A stretch of 10,095 nucleotides of DNA. Source: Hyphomicrobiales bacterium (lineage in GTDB: Bacteria; Pseudomonadota; Alphaproteobacteria; Micropepsales; Micropepsaceae). The translations under genes and the position numbers were made by a program. The DNA is taken from assembly GCA_017849395.1 (NCBI GenBank), contig JAFIHO010000089.1:1-10095 (forward strand), read 5' to 3'. Positions 1-6,306 of the stretch are shown here, piece by piece. Under the pieces are notes generated by a model, which saw only the letters and a program-made list of their open reading frames with translations, was not told the origin of the DNA and did not search any database. How positions within the stretch are numbered: the stretch's first letter is position 1; each line of letters starts with the position of its first letter.

Positions 1-184
1 CCTGCTTGCCGACGGCGCCGGTGCATTTGAAATCCTTGGGCATGATCGAGGTGACACGGGTGGGATCTGGTACCGGCCCGATAGGATCGTTGACGGTGGC
101 CTTGTAGTCCGACGCGGCCTGGGCGGTGCCCAGACAGATGCCACCCGCGACGGCTGCGCCGAGCAGGACTTTCGTGAAATGCAT
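1..184 (-). CDS. Small secreted protein, N-terminal part, probably cupin-like (runs off the window)
   Basis: The first 61 codons are visible, and the C-terminus lies beyond position 1. The protein opens with a classical signal peptide: MHFTK, then a hydrophobic Leu/Ala/Gly stretch ending in AQA-A near residue 24, so export to the periplasm is likely. The mature start carries a DPTRVTSIMPKDFKCTGAVG segment. This resembles the region before the barrel in secreted cupin-domain proteins, where a 'DPTR-v...p-d-v/i-k-w-G' stretch precedes the cupin fold. That assignment is inferred from a short piece, and the metal-binding cupin histidines would be outside the window. The start is well fixed: a GGAGGA ribosome site (191-196) sits 6 nt upstream of ATG, and a good promoter lies just above it. 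It is 112 bp downstream of the quinoprotein on the same strand, but the private promoter argues for independent expression. Confidence 0.6.
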   Translation of the reverse strand, partial: MHFTKVLLGAAVAGGICLGTAQAASDYKATVNDPIGPVPDPTRVTSIMPKDFKCTGAVGKQ

Positions 185-212
185 ACGCTCTCCTCCCTGT
201 GAATATTGCGGG

Positions 213-242
213 ATGATAGGCGCAAGCCGCCGGGGCTGGCAA
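213..242 (-). promoter_or_regulatory. Sigma70-type promoter for the small secreted protein
   Basis: Read on the minus strand, TTGCCA (237-242) is a 5/6 match to the -35 box and TATCAT (213-218) a 5/6 match to the -10 box, with an 18-bp spacer. Transcription would start near 205-207, giving a leader of about 20 nt that contains the GGAGGA ribosome site. This is the best promoter match found in the window. Confidence 0.6.
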
Positions 243-250
243 CGCGTTGT

Positions 251-272
251 CCCCGCCGGTTCCGCCGCGGGG
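251..272. repeat. Short inverted repeat between quinoprotein and cupin-like gene
   Basis: CCCCGC (251-256) and GCGGGG (267-272) can form a 6-bp GC stem with a 10-nt loop, and the flanks (TGT/ACA) could extend it with a small bulge. It lies 25 bp after the quinoprotein stop codon, where a terminator would be expected. No T-tract follows it in the minus-strand direction, so it is not a standard intrinsic terminator. It could protect the 3' end or be chance in GC-rich DNA. Confidence 0.25.
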
Positions 273-296
273 TGACAAAATTCGTGGATACGGGCG

Positions 297-2681
297 TCAC
301 TCCGGCAGCGCGAAGGCATAGACCTGATTGCCCGCCGCGATGGCGACAAACTGTTTGCCGTCCACCGCATAGGAGATGGGCGAGGCGGTCATCGGCCCCC
401 CGGTGCGGAAATTCCAGAGCGCCTTGCCGGATTTCGCGTCCAGCGCGATGAACTGGCCTTCGGCGGTGGCGGCGAAGACAAGGCCGCCGCGCGTGCCCAC
501 CAGCCCGGCCGACAGGGAACCTCGGGTCAGGGGGAAGTCCCATTTGATATCGCCGGTTGCGCTGTCGATGGCCTTCACGCCCTGCAGAGGCGGCGGCGCG
601 GCTGGGCCGGTGCCCGCGCCGCGTCCCAGGAACAGTTTGCCCGGCTCATAGGTGACGGGCGCGGTCTGGGCGAAACCCTGCTGATCGACATAGACGACAT
701 AGAAGAGCTTGCTGGCGTGATCGTAAGCGGGCGCCTGGAAGTTGGTGCCGCCGGTGGCGGGGTACAGAACCTGGCCTTCCGCGGTCGCGAGCGACTTTGG
801 ATTGATCTTGGGGCGGCCGTTCTTGTCGAAGCCCTCATTCCAGGTCTGACGCACAAAGGGCTTGGCCCATAGGAATTTGCCATTGGTCCGGTCCAGCACA
901 TAGAAGAAACCGTTCCGGTCGGCGTGGAGGATCAGCTTCCGCAGCTTGCCGTCGATCACCTGGTCGGCCAGCACCATGTCCTCCTCCGAATCCCAGTCAT
1001 GGGGATCGTTGGGCGTGAACTGGTAATGCCATTTGATCGCGCCCGTGTCGGGATCGATCGCGATCACACTGTCCGTGTACAGATTGTCGCCCGGACGGCT
1101 TTCGGGATTATAGTCGGGGCCGGGATTGCCGATGCCCCAATACATCAGGTTCAGGTCCGGATCGTAATTGCCGGTCAGCCAGGTTGCGCCGCCGCCGGTT
1201 TTCCAGCTCTCGCCGCCCCAGGTGCCGAAGCCTTTTTCGCCGGGACCGGGCACCGCATAAGTGCGCCACAATTGCTTGCCGGTGGCCGGGTCATAGGCTT
1301 CCAGATAACCGCGCACGCCCAGCTCGCCGCCCGACATGCCGACGATCAGCTTGTCCTTCACGGCCAGCGGTGCGCCGGTGATCTGGTAGCCCGCCAGCGT
1401 GTCGGCCGTGCGCACTTCCCACAATTGCCGCCCGGTATGGGCGTCCAGCGCGATGAGATTGTCATCCAGCGTGCCAAAGAACACCCGGCCGTCCATCACC
1501 GCAACGCCACGGTTGAACGGATTGTTCTGGTAGGGATTCTTGATGTCCTGGCGGCGGTGGAAATACCAGAGCTGAAGTCCGGTGCGCGCGTCGAAGGCAT
1601 ACACATCGCCGGGCGGGCCGGACACATACATGATGCCATCCACCACGATGGGGGTGGATTCGAGCACGGATTCGCCGGGCAGTTGCGCCGCCCAGCGGGC
1701 CTGCAGATTCTTCACATTGGACGTGTTGATCTGATCCAGTTCGCTGAAATGATGGCCCTGATAATCGCCCCAATAGGTCGGCCAGTTGTGCGGTTCGGCC
1801 TTGCGGTTCGCGATGCGTGCCGTGGTCAGCACCGGCTTCGGGTTGACCTTGCTGGTGCGGGCGAAGTCGCGTCCCTTCTGCTTTGACAGATAGGCGACGA
1901 CATCGTCGATTTCCTTCGCCGACAATTTCGTGCCTATGTCCTTTGGCGCCAGTTCGACGCCGACGGTGAAGCTTTTCAGCTTGTCGCGGTCCAGCACCAT
2001 GCGGCTGCCGTCTGTCAGTTGCAGCACCAGCGCGAAACTGTCCTGGTTCTTGATCAAGCCGTGCAGAGACTTGCCGTCCTGCGTCATCACATCGGCGAAG
2101 CGCGCGGGTGGCGGGTAGCGGCGCACCGGCATCTGGTGCAGCACGCCCGTGCGGATCGCCGCGACGGGGCGGGTGCCCGCTGCCGACAGATCGGAAGCGA
2201 GATCGAGGCCCTTGCCGCTGACTTCATGGCAGCCGGTGCAGTTGGCGTTGAACACGCTTTCGCCCGCCACCCCATCGCCGGTCGCCACGCCCAGATCGCC
2301 GGTCTGGCCCGAGAGACTCTTGATATAGGTCACAAGCCGCCAGACATCGTCGGAGGGCAGGGTGGAGAAGCTGGGCATCTGGGTGCCCTGAACGCCTGCC
2401 TTGATGGTCTGGAAAATCTCGAAGTCGCTGCCGCCATGCTGGAACGTGCCGGTGGTGAGGTTGGGGCCGCGTCCGCCGGTTGCGCCGACGCCGTGACAGG
2501 CGGCGCAGGTGGAATCGAAGATCTTCTGTCCCGCGGCGGGGGCGGCGGGATCGCGCGCGAAGGGATTGTCGGTCACATCGGCGGGGCGCGGCGTCTGGGC
2601 CAGCGCGAACAGCGCCGGCAGCGCCAGCGCGCCGCAAAGGACGGCCACGAACGCGCCCTTGCGATGGATGCGGATGGACAT
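297..2681 (-). CDS. PQQ-type quinoprotein dehydrogenase with two N-terminal cytochrome c hemes
   Basis: Likely a periplasmic alcohol/aldehyde-type dehydrogenase, 794 aa from the preferred start. Signal peptide: residues 1-29, ending in FALAQ. Two cytochrome c segments follow: CAACH (C59, C62, H63; M102 in MPSF a likely axial ligand) and CTGCH (C148, C151, H152; M184 a possible ligand). Between the second heme site and its closing helix is a strand-rich insert (about 195-240, V-x-T-x-DGK ... L-x-DG-S), like that in PVC-type heme domains. The eight-bladed PQQ propeller starts near residue 299 (NWPTYWGDYQG) and runs to the end, with repeated AlDa-tG-xLW blades. Residues aligning with methanol dehydrogenase Glu177, Asn261 and Asp303 are E453 (GELGVRG), N519 (GNPGP) and D564 (WDSEED), so cofactor and calcium binding look intact. 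The vicinal Cys-Cys pair of many PQQ alcohol dehydrogenases is missing (Q385-N386). A start 9 codons earlier (2708) is open but lacks a ribosome site, whereas a GGGGGG tract precedes 2681. The substrate cannot be read from sequence. Confidence 0.9.
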   Translation of the reverse strand: MSIRIHRKGAFVAVLCGALALPALFALAQTPRPADVTDNPFARDPAAPAAGQKIFDSTCAACHGVGATGGRGPNLTTGTFQHGGSDFEIFQTIKAGVQGTQMPSFSTLPSDDVWRLVTYIKSLSGQTGDLGVATGDGVAGESVFNANCTGCHEVSGKGLDLASDLSAAGTRPVAAIRTGVLHQMPVRRYPPPARFADVMTQDGKSLHGLIKNQDSFALVLQLTDGSRMVLDRDKLKSFTVGVELAPKDIGTKLSAKEIDDVVAYLSKQKGRDFARTSKVNPKPVLTTARIANRKAEPHNWPTYWGDYQGHHFSELDQINTSNVKNLQARWAAQLPGESVLESTPIVVDGIMYVSGPPGDVYAFDARTGLQLWYFHRRQDIKNPYQNNPFNRGVAVMDGRVFFGTLDDNLIALDAHTGRQLWEVRTADTLAGYQITGAPLAVKDKLIVGMSGGELGVRGYLEAYDPATGKQLWRTYAVPGPGEKGFGTWGGESWKTGGGATWLTGNYDPDLNLMYWGIGNPGPDYNPESRPGDNLYTDSVIAIDPDTGAIKWHYQFTPNDPHDWDSEEDMVLADQVIDGKLRKLILHADRNGFFYVLDRTNGKFLWAKPFVRQTWNEGFDKNGRPKINPKSLATAEGQVLYPATGGTNFQAPAYDHASKLFYVVYVDQQGFAQTAPVTYEPGKLFLGRGAGTGPAAPPPLQGVKAIDSATGDIKWDFPLTRGSLSAGLVGTRGGLVFAATAEGQFIALDAKSGKALWNFRTGGPMTASPISYAVDGKQFVAIAAGNQVYAFALPE

Positions 2682-2792
2682 GGGCAGGCCCCCCTGGTGT
2701 GACGGCATGAACGTTTGTGATTTTACCGGCGCATTTGGCCGTTTTTGCGCGGCCGGCGCAACCGGAAGAGGGTAACCGGCAGACGCTGTTGC
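2682..2792 (-). promoter_or_regulatory. Leader and possible promoter region of the quinoprotein gene
   Basis: This 111-bp gap follows the phosphatase stop codon. On the minus strand it holds a good -10 hexamer, TAAAAT (2720-2725), but no convincing -35 box 16-18 bp upstream. The 8-mer CCGGCGCA (plus-strand reading) occurs twice, at 2726-2733 and 2753-2760, flanking a small inverted repeat GGCCG/CGGCC (2737-2741 and 2750-2754). These could be regulator contacts just upstream of the -10 box. The gene could also be read through from the phosphatase, since nothing here looks like an intrinsic terminator. Confidence 0.3.
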
Positions 2793-3890
2793 CTATCTGG
2801 TCCGTTCATCTTTCGGCCAGCCAAAGGCCCTGCGTATTACGTCGAACAGGGCCGTGTTGGAAAAGAAGCCACGCACGCGCTCGGAGCCAGGCCCCATCGC
2901 GGCGGCGACCACTTCTTCGCCCGTATGGGTCGGATCGACCGAGATGGCGGCCGTGGGGCCCTGTCCGGTGGCGGCGACCTGTGCGGCCAGGGGCTGTGTG
3001 CGCGGACTGGAGCGCAGCCGCACGCCGAAGGAATGATCGGCAACGAACAGGATCATCGTGTCCTTTCCCGCGACTTGGGCGATCCGGCGAATGAGATTGT
3101 TCATCTCGATGGCGTGGGTCAGGCCCTTGGCGAGATCGTCGGTGTGCATGTCCCATTCGACCATCAGGAAATATCCCTTGCGGTTCTTGCCGAGCGAACG
3201 GACGGCAGTCTCCACGGCATGTTGCGGATCGAAATCGCTGTCGGTGATCGCGATGGCGCGTTTCATGTCGGCGCGCAGTTCCGCAGGGTCGTTGACCGCC
3301 TGATAGCCGAGTTTGCCGAACAGCGCTGCCTGGCTGTCGGGCGCGATCACCTGGTCCAGGGTCGGACGATCCTTACCGACAATGATGTCGGGTCCGTCGC
3401 CATAGCGCGGCGCGAAAAGCTGCCTGAGGATCGAAGCCCTGTCACTGCGCTTTTCGGCATGGGCATAGCAGACGGCGGGTGTCGCGTCCCAGATCGGCAT
3501 GTTGGTGATGACGCCGGTGGACAGGCCGCGCCGCTCGGCCATCTCCAGGATGGTCTGGGGTTCGATGAAGCCCTGGCCTCGCGGAACCATGGAGACCATG
3601 CCATTCCGTGTTTTGTGGCCGGTCATGATCGCGGTCATTCCGGCGGCGGAATCCGTCACCCAATTGTCCAGCGCCGAAGTCTCCGACAGGCCGACATGCG
3701 GCATGGTGTGGAGGAACAGCGACAGGGGCCGGTCATTGGCATAGATGCCGGCGGCGTTCAGGGTCGGCAGGCCACCCGCATCGCCCAGAAACAGGATGAC
3801 ATTCTTGGCCTTGGCGGTTTGCGCCCGGGCCGCCATGGGCGTCAGGACAAGCGCGGCCAGGGCCAGAATCCGGAACATGAAACCAAGCAT
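2793..3890 (-). CDS. Secreted alkaline phosphatase (PhoA superfamily)
   Basis: A periplasmic or secreted phosphomonoesterase-type enzyme of 365 aa. Residues 1-24 form a signal peptide with probable cleavage after ARA. The mature enzyme starts with KNVILFLGDAGG, where D37 is the expected metal ligand. The nucleophile motif is VTDSAAG (D80-S81, equivalent to the Asp-Ser before the phosphorylated serine of E. coli PhoA). The third metal cluster is FLMVEWDMHTDD (E245, D247, H249). It keeps the MVE strand, but the E-x4-D-x3-H spacing of PhoA is absent. ADHSFG (D285, H286) matches the PhoA Asp369/His370 pair, and THTGEEV (H322) matches the final His412 ligand. The C-terminal GPGSERVRGFF segment is typical of the family. 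Only one cysteine (C141) is present, so there are no PhoA-like disulfides. AAAGGG lies about 6 nt before the start; an in-frame ATG at 3878 is an alternative. The physiological substrate is unknown, and no Pho box was found. Confidence 0.88.
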   Translation of the reverse strand: MLGFMFRILALAALVLTPMAARAQTAKAKNVILFLGDAGGLPTLNAAGIYANDRPLSLFLHTMPHVGLSETSALDNWVTDSAAGMTAIMTGHKTRNGMVSMVPRGQGFIEPQTILEMAERRGLSTGVITNMPIWDATPAVCYAHAEKRSDRASILRQLFAPRYGDGPDIIVGKDRPTLDQVIAPDSQAALFGKLGYQAVNDPAELRADMKRAIAITDSDFDPQHAVETAVRSLGKNRKGYFLMVEWDMHTDDLAKGLTHAIEMNNLIRRIAQVAGKDTMILFVADHSFGVRLRSSPRTQPLAAQVAATGQGPTAAISVDPTHTGEEVVAAAMGPGSERVRGFFSNTALFDVIRRAFGWPKDERTR

Positions 3891-4134
3891 CCCTCACCCT
3901 TTCGCAGGACCGTTCCGACCCGTTTACGGACCTTCTTTGACGGATTGGTGAAGTCGCCCGCGCCAGGAATGCCAAGCCCGCCATGGCAGCGTCAACAGGC
4001 TGCGTCTGGCGCAGTGCCGGTAACCGGGCATTCCGGTTTGCGCCGGCCATGGGTTTGGCGTATTGCGCCGCGCTTAGGTTTTCCTGGCGAGCAAGGGCGA
4101 GCCTAGAAAACCTTGTGCCCAACCGGAGGGGCCC
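3891..4134. promoter_or_regulatory. Divergent intergenic region between alkaline phosphatase and argC
   Basis: These 244 bp must hold the promoters of two divergent genes. No strong consensus promoter stands out for either. On the minus side TTGACG occurs about 100 bp above the phosphatase start, with a poor -10 partner. Two symmetric elements are visible. One is the 11-bp odd palindrome CCGGT-A-ACCGG (4017-4027). The other is an 8-bp perfect inverted repeat, AGGTTTTC (4076-4083) with GAAAACCT (4106-4113), 22 nt apart in the argC leader. A clear ribosome site, GGAGGG (4125-4130), precedes argC. No small gene or RNA gene is evident. Confidence 0.4.
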
Positions 4135-5082
4135 ATGACGGCGAAGATTTTCATAGACGGCGCGGCGGGCACGACGGGGCTCGAAATCCGGGAGCGGCTT
4201 GAGCCGCGTTCCGATCTCGGCCTGATCCGGCTGTCGGATGCCGAGCGCAAGGATGCGGCGGCGCGCAAGCGTGCGCTGAACGATGCCGATGCGGTGATCC
4301 TGTGCCTGCCAGACGAGGCGGCGCGCGAGGCGGTGTCGTTGATCGACAATCCCGCGACGCGGGTGATCGACGCCTCCACCGCGCATCGCGTGGCCGAGGG
4401 CTGGACCTATGGCTTCCCGGAGCTTGAGCCGGACGGTTATGCGAAGGTCGCGGCAGCCAAGCGGGTCAGCAATCCCGGTTGCTGGGCGACCGGGTTTCTG
4501 GCGCTGGTGCGGCCGCTGGTGCGGGCCGGGCTGTTGCCCGCCGCGACGCCCGTGAGCGCGCATGGCGTGTCCGGCTATTCCGGCGGCGGCAAGGCGATGA
4601 TCGAGGAATTCGAGAAGGCGGACTCGCCCGCCTATGTCGAGACCGTATCGCGCGCCTATGGATTGAACCTGTCGCACAAGCATTTGCCCGAGATGCAGCT
4701 TCGCTCCGGCTTGTCGCATGTGCCGGTCTTCTCGCCTAGCGTGGGCCGGTTCTATCGCGGGATGCTGGTGGAGGTTCCGCTGCCGCTGTGGGCGCTGCCG
4801 GGCACACCGTCTGTGCGCGATGTCCATGCCGTTCTGGCTGAGGCCTATCCGGCGCGGCCGCTGGTCGAGGTCGAGGCGTTGGACAGGGCGGCGTCGCTCA
4901 AGACGCTGGACGCCGAGATCCTGAAGGGCAGCAACAGGCTCAAGCTGTTCGTGTTCGGCAATGACCAGAGCGGACAGGCGCGGCTTGTCGCGGCGCTGGA
5001 CAATCTGGGCAAGGGCGCGGGCGGCGCGGCGGTTCAGAACCTCAACCTGATGCTCGGTCTGCCGGAGACCACGGGCCTTTAA
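4135..5082 (+). CDS. argC: N-acetyl-gamma-glutamyl-phosphate reductase, short (type 2) form
   Basis: Cytoplasmic NADPH-dependent enzyme of arginine biosynthesis. It reduces N-acetyl-glutamyl-5-phosphate to N-acetyl-glutamate-5-semialdehyde. The 315-aa length fits the shorter ArgC type rather than the roughly 340-350-aa type. The N-terminal Rossmann fold begins at once, with the nucleotide-binding loop at residues 9-15 (GAAGTTG). CLPDEAAREA (57-66) and IDASTAHR (78-85) are family signatures, and the catalytic cysteine is C116 in SNPGCWATG. HGVSGYSGGGK follows in the catalytic domain, and FVFGNDQSGQARLVAALDNLGKG with the VQNLNLMLG ending are typical of the C-terminus. The start is supported by GGAGGG 4 nt upstream and by the nucleotide-binding strand beginning at residue 4. 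It is the first gene of a plus-strand run, with only 33 bp to the next gene. In many alphaproteobacteria argC follows rplM-rpsI, but here its upstream neighbour is a divergent phosphatase. Confidence 0.95.
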   Translation: MTAKIFIDGAAGTTGLEIRERLEPRSDLGLIRLSDAERKDAAARKRALNDADAVILCLPDEAAREAVSLIDNPATRVIDASTAHRVAEGWTYGFPELEPDGYAKVAAAKRVSNPGCWATGFLALVRPLVRAGLLPAATPVSAHGVSGYSGGGKAMIEEFEKADSPAYVETVSRAYGLNLSHKHLPEMQLRSGLSHVPVFSPSVGRFYRGMLVEVPLPLWALPGTPSVRDVHAVLAEAYPARPLVEVEALDRAASLKTLDAEILKGSNRLKLFVFGNDQSGQARLVAALDNLGKGAGGAAVQNLNLMLGLPETTGL

Positions 5083-5115
5083 CGGCCCCGTATCGCCTGT
5101 GCTAGGAAGGCGTCC

Positions 5116-6306
5116 ATGAGGATGCGTCTGGCATTGTTGACGGCGGCAATCGCGCTTTTTGCGGGCGTGGTGTGGCTGTCCATCGACCGGCCCTGGCAGC
5201 CGCGCGGCTATTCGGGACTGGAATTCGCCGCCATGACGCCTGCCGCCAATGCGCGCACGCCTTTTCTGGAGCGCGGCGGTGCGCTGGTCTCGACCGTCGA
5301 GGCGGAGAGCGCTGCGGCGCGGGCGCGCATCAAGCCCGGCGTCGTGGTGTCGGAAATCGACGGTGAACGTGTCGGATCGGCACGGCATGCGTCGGATATC
5401 ATCCGGCGGCACAAGGCGGGCGACCGCATCGCGCTGACGCTGTTCGACGTGACGAAGGGCGATATTCATCCGCATACGGTGGAACTTGTGTTCGATGCCG
5501 CGCCGCCCGATCCGCGCAAACTCTCGGTCGCGCCGCCGCGCACGCTGGCCAAGCGGCCCGTTCCGCAGCCGCCCATCGCGGCCAACGCGGCCTGGTCCAC
5601 ACGCATCGCGCGCGGCGCCTTCATCCGGCCGGTGCCGTTGACCGGGTTGGGCGCGGGCCGTTGCAACGGTTTCGCGCCCGAAGGCTGGCGCGTGGCGGGC
5701 CATGCGGACGACGACAGCCTGTTTCATGTGATGGCGGGCTGGGGATTCCAGCATGTCATCTATCGCAGCGCGCAACTGGAAGGGCGCGATCCCAAGGCCT
5801 TTGTGCAGGAATTCCTGCATGACGCTTTTGGTTCGCCCGTGGTGCTGACACCGGCACAGAAGCGGCCTTTCGGTTTTGTGTTGCATGATTTCGGCAACGC
5901 CAAGGGCGGCACCGGTTTCGTGCAGTATCGTGCGGCGGACGGGCGCATCGCGGTGTGGACGGTGGCGGTGTCGAGCGCGGATGTCGCCTGGGCCAAGCCG
6001 CTGGCGGGCGCGGTGGCTTTCAGCCTGCGCTGTGAATCGCCGGGCGCGCCCAAGGCGCTGCCGCGCGACCGCGCACTGGCTCCCACCGCCGTGTCGCTGC
6101 GCTGTCTGGAAGGGCTTTGCGAGGAAGGCGATTTCGCCGCGACGCTCTTGCGCCGATTCCGCCGCGGCTATGTACACAACGCCAAAGGGCAGATGTTCCT
6201 GATCAATCCGCGCCGCGACTTCTGGCAGACAGGAGAAGATGGGCCCGGCTTCTATCGGCAGATCGGCGGGGAGAATGAGAAATTGGAACCGGGAAGGATC
6301 AATTGA
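5116..6306 (+). CDS. Exported PDZ-domain protein of unknown function
   Basis: A 396-aa protein with no recognised full-length family. Residues 1-22 (MRMRLALLTA then a hydrophobic run) form an N-terminal membrane anchor or signal peptide with no clear cleavage site. Residues about 31-127 read as a PDZ-like fold: RGYSGLEF, then GGALVSTVEAESAAARARIKPGVVVSEIDGERV, then a polar helix and an IALTLFD strand. There is no serine-protease domain before it, so this is not a DegP/HtrA protease. A Pro-rich linker (128-155) leads to a C-terminal domain (about 165-310) with aromatic strands such as MAGWGFQHVIYRS and FGFVLHDFG. Cysteines at 183, 306, 330 and 335 could form disulfides after export. No catalytic motif is evident. 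AGGAAGG (5104-5110) lies 5 nt before ATG, which fixes the start. It sits 33 bp after argC, and its stop overlaps the start of the phosphotriesterase-like gene, which suggests a shared role with that enzyme. Confidence 0.8.
   Translation: MRMRLALLTAAIALFAGVVWLSIDRPWQPRGYSGLEFAAMTPAANARTPFLERGGALVSTVEAESAAARARIKPGVVVSEIDGERVGSARHASDIIRRHKAGDRIALTLFDVTKGDIHPHTVELVFDAAPPDPRKLSVAPPRTLAKRPVPQPPIAANAAWSTRIARGAFIRPVPLTGLGAGRCNGFAPEGWRVAGHADDDSLFHVMAGWGFQHVIYRSAQLEGRDPKAFVQEFLHDAFGSPVVLTPAQKRPFGFVLHDFGNAKGGTGFVQYRAADGRIAVWTVAVSSADVAWAKPLAGAVAFSLRCESPGAPKALPRDRALAPTAVSLRCLEGLCEEGDFAATLLRRFRRGYVHNAKGQMFLINPRRDFWQTGEDGPGFYRQIGGENEKLEPGRIN
6292..6306 (+). promoter_or_regulatory. Ribosome site and TTGA stop/start overlap that fix a TTG start
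   Basis: GGAAGGA (6292-6298) lies 4 nt before TTG (6303-6305). That TTG overlaps the TGA stop (6304-6306) of the PDZ gene in the tetranucleotide TTGA. The arrangement parallels the common ATGA coupling junction with a weaker initiator. It supports translational coupling and explains why no ATG lies at the start of the downstream reading frame. Confidence 0.65.

Noticed and set aside
924..1886. A 320-codon plus-strand open frame inside the quinoprotein
   Set aside because: It is a shadow of the propeller coding sequence with no family resemblance.
3898..3990. Possible Pho box upstream of the alkaline phosphatase
   Set aside because: CCGT-type words repeat at 14-bp spacing and CTG-type words at 9-bp spacing. 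A Pho box needs two 7-bp units at an 11-bp period, so neither fits.
2745..4106. A 453-codon plus-strand open frame across the phosphatase
   Set aside because: It is antisense to a gene with intact catalytic motifs and a signal peptide, and its product is low complexity.
5116..6306. DegP/HtrA-type protease reading of the PDZ protein
   Set aside because: No trypsin-like domain or GNSGG-type serine motif is present, and the PDZ fold is N-terminal rather than C-terminal.
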